A stretch of 19,494 nucleotides of DNA. Origin: Angelakisella sp. (GTDB lineage Bacteria; Bacillota; Clostridia; Oscillospirales; Ruminococcaceae). This document shows positions 15,012 to 19,494 of the stretch, piece after piece. The DNA is taken from positions 1-19,494 of the forward strand of contig JAAWEO010000018.1 of NCBI GenBank assembly GCA_022794295.1. The letters are read 5' to 3'. The translations under genes and the position numbers were made by a program. The notes under the pieces are model-generated. The model saw nothing but the letters and a program-made list of their open reading frames with translations. It did no database searches and was not told the DNA's origin. Within the stretch, counting starts at the first letter, position 1. Each line of letters opens with the position of its first letter.

Positions 15012-15500
15012 GTGAAAAGCCAACGGCAGGAAAAGATCCTCAGCATTATCCAAAGCCATACCATCACCACCCAGGAGGAGCTGCAAAGCCATTTGCAGGA
15101 GGCCGGCTTTCATGCCACACAGGCCACCATCTCCCGGGATATTAAGGAGCTGCGTTTGGTGAAGGCCCTTTCCTCCGCGGGGAATTACTACTATACGACC
15201 CCCGTGCAAAAAGAGCCGGAGGCCACCGTCCTCAACATCGATTTTGTCTTTCTGGAGTCCATCCGGTCGGTGGACTTTGCAGGAAATTTTGTGGTGGTAA
15301 AGTGCTACGCCGGTATGGCCAACGCCGTCTGTGTGGCGGTGGACACCGGCACCTGGGATGGTCTGGTGGGGACCATTGCCGGGGACGACACCATTTTCCT
15401 GCTGCTGCGGACCCAGCGCCAGGCGGAGGAATTCGCGGAGTTTCTCCGGGAGCTCGTGGCAAAGGCGAAGGCCTCCCGGCGGCAGATAGGGAAGGACTGA
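15012..15500 (+). CDS. argR: Arginine repressor/regulator ArgR (AhrC)
   Basis: ArgR is the arginine-responsive DNA-binding hexamer that represses arginine synthesis and activates catabolism. The N-terminal winged helix has TQATISRDIKEL at residues 36-47, and the C-terminal oligomerisation/arginine-binding domain has GTIAGDDTIFLLL at 120-132. At 162 residues it is slightly longer than the usual 150, with a basic tail after the core. The start is a GTG at 15012, with GAGGAG at 14996-15001 overlapping the end of nadK. No ARG box is evident nearby. ahrC-recN linkage is ancient in Firmicutes. Confidence 0.95.
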   Translation: MKSQRQEKILSIIQSHTITTQEELQSHLQEAGFHATQATISRDIKELRLVKALSSAGNYYYTTPVQKEPEATVLNIDFVFLESIRSVDFAGNFVVVKCYAGMANAVCVAVDTGTWDGLVGTIAGDDTIFLLLRTQRQAEEFAEFLRELVAKAKASRRQIGKD

Positions 15501-15541
15501 CCCCAAAATGAAGATTCATAGAAAAAGGTGGGTGACCCGAA

Positions 15542-17209
15542 ATGCTTTCCCAGCTTTATATTGAAAATATTGCGGTGATCCGGCAGGCGACCATTGAGCT
15601 GGACCGGGGCTTCAACGCCTTCACCGGGGAGACCGGCGCAGGAAAGACCATCCTGATCAGTGCCATCAATGCGGTGCTGGGGGCCCGAACCTCCCGGAGC
15701 ATCATCCGCAGCGGGGAGACCCGGGCGGTGGTCTCTGCCCTGTTTACCAATGTCCCGGGGGAGGTGGTCCGCCAGGTGGAGGAGCTGGGCTACACCGCCG
15801 AGGATAACCAGCTGATGATCCACCGGGAGATGGATGCCGGGGGAAGCGGCAGCTGCCGCATCAACGGGCGCCCGGCCACCACCGCCCTTCTGCGCCAGAT
15901 CGCCTCCCTTCTGATCGATATTCACGGCCAGCGGGACAGCCAGGAGCTGCTCTCCGCTGAAAAACACATGGCCTTTGTGGATGGCTTTGGGGAACTGGAG
16001 GCGGATCTGGCTGCCTACCAGGCTGTGTACCGGGAGCTTACCGCTGCCCGGGAAAAGCTGGAAAGCCTTCAGATAGACGAAAGCTATAAGCTCCAGCGTC
16101 AGGATATGCTCCAGTACCAAATCGGAGAGATCGAAAGCGCCAACCTGGTCCCCGGGGAGGAGGAGGAGCTCCTGGCCCAGCGGGAGATGATCCGCAACGC
16201 CGAGAAGATCACCGGGGCCCTGGGGGCCAGCTATGACCTTCTCACCGGAGGGGAGGAGGGGATCGGGATCGTTTCTTCTCTGGAAAGCCTGGGGGAGGAG
16301 CTGGACACCGCCTCCCGGTTTATTGAGGACCTGGGGGAATACCAGGGAAAGGCGGAGGACCTGCGGTATGAGCTGGAGGAGCTGGCCTCCGCCATCCGGG
16401 GGTATTTGGACGACTACAACTTCGATCCCCGGCAGCTGGACCGGCTGGAGAGCCGCCTGGACCTGATTCACCGCCTGAAAAAGAAATACGGAGAGACTAT
16501 CGAGGAAATTTTAGAATACTATGAAAAAAGCTCCCAGGAGCTGGACGAGCTGGTCTGCTCCGACGAACGGGCGGAACAGCTCCGGGCCCAGGTAGAGCAG
16601 CTTACCGCCCAGGCGAAGAAGCTGGCCGGTATCCTTAGCGAAAAGCGCCGGGAGGCGGGGGAGAGGTTCATTGAAAGCATCCAGAAGGAGCTTGCCTATT
16701 TGGACATGCCGGGGGTGCGCCTCACCCTGAATCTTACCACCCGGGAGCTGGGCCCCAGCGGCCAGGACGGGGTGGAGTTTTTCATTGCCGCCAACCCAGG
16801 GGAAGCGCCAAAGCCCCTTTCCAAAACCGCCAGCGGCGGCGAGCTGAGCCGGGTAATGCTTTCCATTAAAAATGTGCTGGCAGGCCGGGGCGGGGTAGGG
16901 ACGGTGATCTTCGACGAAATCGACACCGGGGTCAGCGGCCGGGCGGCCCAGAAGATCGGTCTCAAGCTGGCCCAGGTGGCCCAAAGCCGCCAGGTGATCT
17001 GTGTCACCCATCTGGCCCAGGTGGCGGCCTACGCCGGGCACCACAACCGCATCTACAAAGAGGTGGAGGGGGAACGCACCTACACCCATGTGGAGGCTCT
17101 GGACCGGGAGGAACGGGTCCGGGAGCTGGCCCGGATCAATGTGGGGGAGAACATTACCGGCATCGCCATGGAAAGCGCCCGGGAGATGCTTACCCTGGCG
17201 GGAAACTGA
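15542..17209 (+). CDS. recN: DNA repair protein RecN
   Basis: RecN is an SMC-like ATPase recruited early to double-strand breaks. The 555-residue protein has Walker A GETGAGKT at 29-36, the long coiled-coil arms in the middle (about 150-370, rich in Glu, Arg, Leu), the ABC signature SGGELSR at about 431-437, and Walker B TVIFDEIDTGVSG around Asp458, followed by the THLAQVAA switch region. AAGGTGGG before the ATG is the ribosome binding site. I looked for a LexA-type operator upstream and saw none. The ATG of the next gene is two bases after its stop. Confidence 0.97.
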   Translation: MLSQLYIENIAVIRQATIELDRGFNAFTGETGAGKTILISAINAVLGARTSRSIIRSGETRAVVSALFTNVPGEVVRQVEELGYTAEDNQLMIHREMDAGGSGSCRINGRPATTALLRQIASLLIDIHGQRDSQELLSAEKHMAFVDGFGELEADLAAYQAVYRELTAAREKLESLQIDESYKLQRQDMLQYQIGEIESANLVPGEEEELLAQREMIRNAEKITGALGASYDLLTGGEEGIGIVSSLESLGEELDTASRFIEDLGEYQGKAEDLRYELEELASAIRGYLDDYNFDPRQLDRLESRLDLIHRLKKKYGETIEEILEYYEKSSQELDELVCSDERAEQLRAQVEQLTAQAKKLAGILSEKRREAGERFIESIQKELAYLDMPGVRLTLNLTTRELGPSGQDGVEFFIAANPGEAPKPLSKTASGGELSRVMLSIKNVLAGRGGVGTVIFDEIDTGVSGRAAQKIGLKLAQVAQSRQVICVTHLAQVAAYAGHHNRIYKEVEGERTYTHVEALDREERVRELARINVGENITGIAMESAREMLTLAGN

Positions 17210-17211
17210 CC

Positions 17212-17586
17212 ATGTGGCCCTACCAAACGGTGACCCGGCAGCAGCTGGAAAAAAAGAAAGACCTGGTGGAACGGCTCCTGATGCGTCTTGGAGCTGTTCC
17301 CACTGATTTGGGAACACCCCACCCTGTCTCCAGCTATGGGGCGGGGGTGGAGGAGACCTTCCTCTCCCACCGCACTGTCTACCGGTTTGGAGACAGCTTC
17401 TGCCGGGTGGATGAACTGCTGTTCCGGGAGAAGCCCTTCCTGGTGGTGGAGTGTGCCGGCCGGGAGGAGGAGGTCCAAAACAACACCATGGAGGACACCG
17501 GTCCTTTCCCCTGGGATTTGGGGGAGGAGGAGATTTTGGCGGAGCTCCGGGAGCTTTTGGCAGAAGACGAGAAATGGACCAGTTGA
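17212..17586 (+). CDS. Hypothetical protein coupled to recN
   Basis: I do not recognise this 124-residue protein. It starts two bases after the recN stop with only a weak ribosome binding site (GGCGGGAA), which suggests translation coupled to recN. There is no signal peptide or membrane helix. The N-terminal third is basic and helical; the middle contains SSYGAGVEETFLSHRTVYRFGDSFCRVDE-type beta-rich sequence with a VVECAG strand; the last 35 residues are strongly acidic with EEEILAELRELL. Codon use resembles its neighbours, and the reading frame is clean, so it is probably a real gene. Confidence 0.72.
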   Translation: MWPYQTVTRQQLEKKKDLVERLLMRLGAVPTDLGTPHPVSSYGAGVEETFLSHRTVYRFGDSFCRVDELLFREKPFLVVECAGREEEVQNNTMEDTGPFPWDLGEEEILAELRELLAEDEKWTS

Positions 17587-17699
17587 GTGGAATGGAACCC
17601 ACCTGAGAATGAGCTGCGATTTTATACACAGCAGTTTTATTTCACAAAAAGGAACTGCACAGCAACGCCGGAAATGACAGGGAAAAGGAGGGGACAGGA

Positions 17700-18119
17700 A
17701 TGGGCACCTATCAGATGGAACAGGGCTGGTGTTTTACTGCTCCTGACGGTTGGATCGCCCAACAGGACAGCGTGGACCGGCATTATCTGTTTTACCCCAA
17801 GGACAGCGACCTGACGCTGCACATGACCCCTTGGCGGGTGGAAAAGGATGGGCAGCCCGCTCCGGCGGAGGTGATGATGGGGGCCTTTCTCCGTGGCATC
17901 CCGGAGGACGCGGTACCCATCAGCGGATTGGCCTGCCGCCTGGAAAATTTCGCTGTAAAGGGATTTGCTTTCTGGCGAAAGGAACAGGGGCAGAGGGTCT
18001 ACTGGAGGCTCATTGGGTACTACAAACCGGGGGAATTGCTGTCAGTGGGGATCTTTGGCACCTTGGAACAGGAATGTGACCAGGCGCTGGAGCTGCTCGC
18101 CGGATTACAAAAGCGTTGA
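17700..18119 (+). CDS. Hypothetical small soluble protein
   Basis: I do not recognise this 139-residue protein. It has no signal peptide or membrane helix. Its aromatic-rich, alternating pattern (WCFTAPDGWIAQQ, HYLFYPKDSDLTLHMTPW, GQRVYWRLIGYYKPGELLSVGIFG) suggests a small beta-sheet fold with a C-terminal helix (CDQALELLAGLQK). Proteins of this general shape occur among immunity-like and stress-domain families, but I make no assignment. AAAAGGAGGGG at 17683-17693 supports the ATG. The 113 bases before it, after the recN-linked gene, contain no promoter I can defend. The next gene begins nine bases after its stop. Confidence 0.72.
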   Translation: MGTYQMEQGWCFTAPDGWIAQQDSVDRHYLFYPKDSDLTLHMTPWRVEKDGQPAPAEVMMGAFLRGIPEDAVPISGLACRLENFAVKGFAFWRKEQGQRVYWRLIGYYKPGELLSVGIFGTLEQECDQALELLAGLQKR

Positions 18120-18128
18120 GGGACAAAA

Positions 18129-18896
18129 ATGGTGATCTTGTTTTTTTCCGGAACAGGGAACTCCAGGTTCCTGGCAGAACAGTTTGCGCAGCGAATGGAT
18201 AAAAAGGCCTACAGCATCGAAGAAGATCTGGATTTTGATAGCTTGCTGCGGGAGGAAGATACCATAGCGGTCTGCTATCCTGTATACGGCTCCTGTGTCC
18301 CCCGGATCATGAGGGAATTTGTCTTGCAGTACAGACCATATTTCGAGACAAAAAGGATTATCATCTTCTGCACACAAATGCTGTTTTCGGGAGATGGCGC
18401 AAGGGCATTTGCAAGGCTTATTCCAGGCTGTGATGACCGGGTCATTTATGCGGAACACTTTTTGATGCCTAACAATATCTGCAATTTCTTCCTGTTCCCC
18501 ATCAGGGAAAAAGATGTGGCAGAAAAAAAACAAAAGGCGCTGAAAAAGCTGGACCGGGTCTGCTATAATATTAAAAACGGCGTTGTGAAAAGGAGGGGCT
18601 GGAACATCCTTTCCACCCTTTTGGGAAAAACACAGAATATCGCTTTTCCAAAGCTGGAGGAAAAGGGGCGGTCCTCCTTTACAACAGACGAAGACTGTAC
18701 CGGCTGTGGGCTTTGTGTGAAACGCTGCCCCGCCCATAATCTGGAAATGACCGGCAAAAAGGTGATGCAAAAGGGGAATTGCATCCTTTGCTATCGCTGT
18801 GTAAACTTATGCCCCAGGCAAAGCTGTACCGTCCTGATCCATACAAAACCGAAGAAGCAGTACAGGGGGATAAAAGAAGCGGAGAAAAGGTCTTGA
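18129..18896 (+). CDS. EFR1 family ferredoxin: flavodoxin domain fused to two [4Fe-4S] clusters
   Basis: A 255-residue electron-transfer protein. The N-terminal flavodoxin-like domain has the FMN phosphate loop FFSGTGNSRFLAEQF (about 5-19) and a CYPVYGSCVPRIM segment. The C-terminal part has two ferredoxin-type sites, Cys190, Cys193, Cys196, Cys200 and Cys218, Cys221, Cys224, Cys228, each followed by Pro, as for [4Fe-4S] clusters. This matches EFR1-type proteins common in anaerobic Clostridia; the redox partner is unknown. The DNA is visibly more A/T-rich than the neighbours and the start lies nine bases after the preceding gene, with a poor ribosome binding site (TTGAGGGAC). The TGA stop is inside the -35 of the next promoter. 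Confidence 0.9.
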   Translation: MVILFFSGTGNSRFLAEQFAQRMDKKAYSIEEDLDFDSLLREEDTIAVCYPVYGSCVPRIMREFVLQYRPYFETKRIIIFCTQMLFSGDGARAFARLIPGCDDRVIYAEHFLMPNNICNFFLFPIREKDVAEKKQKALKKLDRVCYNIKNGVVKRRGWNILSTLLGKTQNIAFPKLEEKGRSSFTTDEDCTGCGLCVKRCPAHNLEMTGKKVMQKGNCILCYRCVNLCPRQSCTVLIHTKPKKQYRGIKEAEKRS

Positions 18897-18921
18897 CAGA
18901 GAGGGGACTTTCCACTATAAT
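18893..18921 (+). promoter_or_regulatory. Consensus sigma-A promoter of the T-box transcript
   Basis: TTGACA (18893-18898) and TATAAT (18916-18921) match the vegetative consensus perfectly with the ideal 17-base spacing. Transcription should start near 18928. The -35 overlaps the stop codon of the EFR1 gene, so the new unit begins with no space after the previous one. Confidence 0.95.
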
Positions 18922-19138
18922 CGTAGAAAATGGCTGAGAAGGGAACTCAGTACCGTCGGGATTTCGGACTTTCAGAGAGCTTTTGGCCGGTGAAAAAAAG
19001 CAGTCCGCCTGTATGGGAATTACCTCCCGGAGCCGCCGCCCGAAGGAGAGAGTAGGGTAGGCCGGGCGCGACCGTTATATCGCGGGAGTTTCCCCTGGGG
19101 AACTCTGTAAGGGCGTCCCGGTGACGGTGCGCCGAACT

Positions 19139-19167
19139 GAGGTGGTACCACGGATCTTTCCGTCCTC
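19139..19167 (+). promoter_or_regulatory. T-box antiterminator
   Basis: GAGG (19139-19142) pairs with CCTC (19164-19167), and ACGGA (19150-19154) pairs with TCCGT (19159-19163), leaving the TGGTACC bulge free to bind the tRNA 3' end. The 3' side is shared with the terminator, so the two folds are mutually exclusive. Confidence 0.9.
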
Positions 19168-19199
19168 TGTGCCCTTGGGCACGGGGGGCGTTTTCTTTT
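19161..19199 (+). terminator. T-box regulated intrinsic terminator
   Basis: CGTCCTCTGTGCCC (19161-19174) pairs with GGGCACGGGGGGCG (19177-19190) with several G-T wobbles, followed by TTTTCTTTT. It forms when the antiterminator is not stabilised by uncharged tRNA. Confidence 0.92.
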
Positions 19200-19231
19200 G
19201 TCCGTGCAAAATCGGAGAAAGGAGAAGGGGG

Positions 19232-19494
19232 ATGTCCCGAAAGAAAGCCTATCGTCTGGTCAGGACCGCCTTTGTCTACCTGTACTTCGACTTGGCGATC
19301 CTGACGCTGGCCCTGGTGATGGCGGTCCGTTTTTGGGAGCAGTCCCCAGCCCGGTTCTTCCTGGCCTTTTGGGCGGCCAATTTCGCTGCGGCCCTTTGGG
19401 CAAAGCGGAAGCTGATCCTGGATCTGCTGGAGGGACGGATCGAGACCTTCCGGGGGCAGATTGACCACCGGGAAAATGCGGGTTCCCTGCGGTG
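19232..19494 (+). CDS. Small two-helix membrane protein, 3'-truncated by window edge
   Basis: The reading frame is open from the ATG at 19232 to the window end (87 codons) without a stop. It begins MSRKKAYRLVRTAFVYLYFD and has two hydrophobic segments (about 12-33 and 41-57) joined by a short charged turn, then a basic and acidic helix with LLEGRIETFRGQ. I do not recognise the family. GGAGAAGGGG at 19221-19230 is the ribosome binding site. It is the first gene under the T-box, 32 bases after the terminator tail, so its expression should rise when the sensed tRNA is uncharged. An aminoacyl-tRNA synthetase or tyrosine-related gene may follow outside the window. Confidence 0.75.
   Translation, partial: MSRKKAYRLVRTAFVYLYFDLAILTLALVMAVRFWEQSPARFFLAFWAANFAAALWAKRKLILDLLEGRIETFRGQIDHRENAGSLR

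Larger units (their letters stand above)
18930..19199 (+). ncRNA. T-box riboswitch leader, specifier TAC (tyrosine)
   Basis: A T-box leader senses uncharged tRNA and switches a terminator off. Stem I shows the AGTA turn (18949-18952), helix CCGT/ATGG (18953-18956 with 19013-19016), helix GGACT/AGTCC (18966-18970 with 19002-19006), the AGAGAGC bulge (18974-18980) and the distal loop GGCCGGTGAA (18985-18994). GAA at 19017-19019 is followed by one base and then TAC (19021-19023), which aligns with the specifier position of the well-studied glyQS leader and predicts tRNA-Tyr. The T-box itself is AGGTGGTACCACGG (19140-19153). Its TGGT implies a discriminator A, consistent with tRNA-Tyr. The codon call is less certain than the riboswitch call. 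Confidence 0.93.

Noticed and set aside
12786..15506. Minus-strand open frame of 906 codons
   Set aside because: It lies opposite ispA's end, DUF212, tlyA, nadK and argR, all with clear family motifs. Its Gly/Pro/His/Gln-rich translation is typical of antisense reading in GC-rich coding DNA.
15501..15541. LexA/SOS operator before recN
   Set aside because: No CGAAC-N4-GTTC-like palindrome is present in the interval.
17587..17814. Open frame continuing straight after the 124-residue gene
   Set aside because: It overlaps the better supported 139-residue gene in another frame, has no coherent composition and lacks a good ribosome binding site.

Overview
The window is a continuous plus-strand stretch of chromosome from a GC-rich, endospore-forming member of the Clostridia. 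An Oscillospiraceae-type gut bacterium is my inference from the GC-rich codon use, the strong AGGAGG-type ribosome binding sites, the complete spoIIIA operon and the T-box leader. Nearly all genes are on the plus strand and tightly packed.

Layout. (1) 1-3319: the 3' part of gatA, then gatB (tRNA-dependent amidotransferase, making Gln-tRNA and/or Asn-tRNA) and a rhomboid-fold membrane protein without a recognisable catalytic dyad, closed by a strong terminator at 3339-3380. (2) 3381-8393: a sigma-E-like promoter and the whole eight-gene operon spoIIIAA-AB-AC-AD-AE-AF-AG-AH, encoding the mother-cell side of the SpoIIIA-SpoIIQ channel of the engulfed forespore. (3) 8411-8470: a 12-bp perfect palindrome with a T-tract that looks like the spoIIIA terminator but also contains the -10 box of a vegetative promoter. 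(4) 8522-17209: a long housekeeping run of an Asp23/YqhY-like gene, nusB, a TsaD/Kae1 paralogue, xseA, xseB, ispA, a DUF212 membrane protein, tlyA, nadK, argR and recN. This matches the B. subtilis yqhY-nusB-...-xseA-xseB-ispA-dxs-yqxC-ahrC-recN neighbourhood, but accBC and dxs are missing from their usual places. (5) 17212-18896: two uncharacterised small genes and an EFR1-type flavodoxin/ferredoxin fusion with more A/T-rich composition. (6) 18893-19494: a near-ideal sigma-A promoter, a complete T-box riboswitch whose specifier reads as TAC (Tyr), and the 5' part of a small two-helix membrane protein that runs off the window.

How the genes work together. The spoIIIA block is one developmental unit, transcribed in the mother cell. 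The nusB-to-recN block is a growth-phase unit joining transcription antitermination, DNA repair (ExoVII, RecN), isoprenoid chain formation, rRNA methylation, NADP supply and arginine control, with many start/stop overlaps that imply translational coupling.

The least explained items are the catalytically incomplete TsaD paralogue coupled to nusB and xseA, the rhomboid pseudoprotease, the palindrome that merges terminator and promoter, and a tyrosine-type T-box placed in front of an unknown membrane protein. I see no mobile elements, CRISPR arrays, tRNA or rRNA genes, and no clearly new defence or biosynthetic system.
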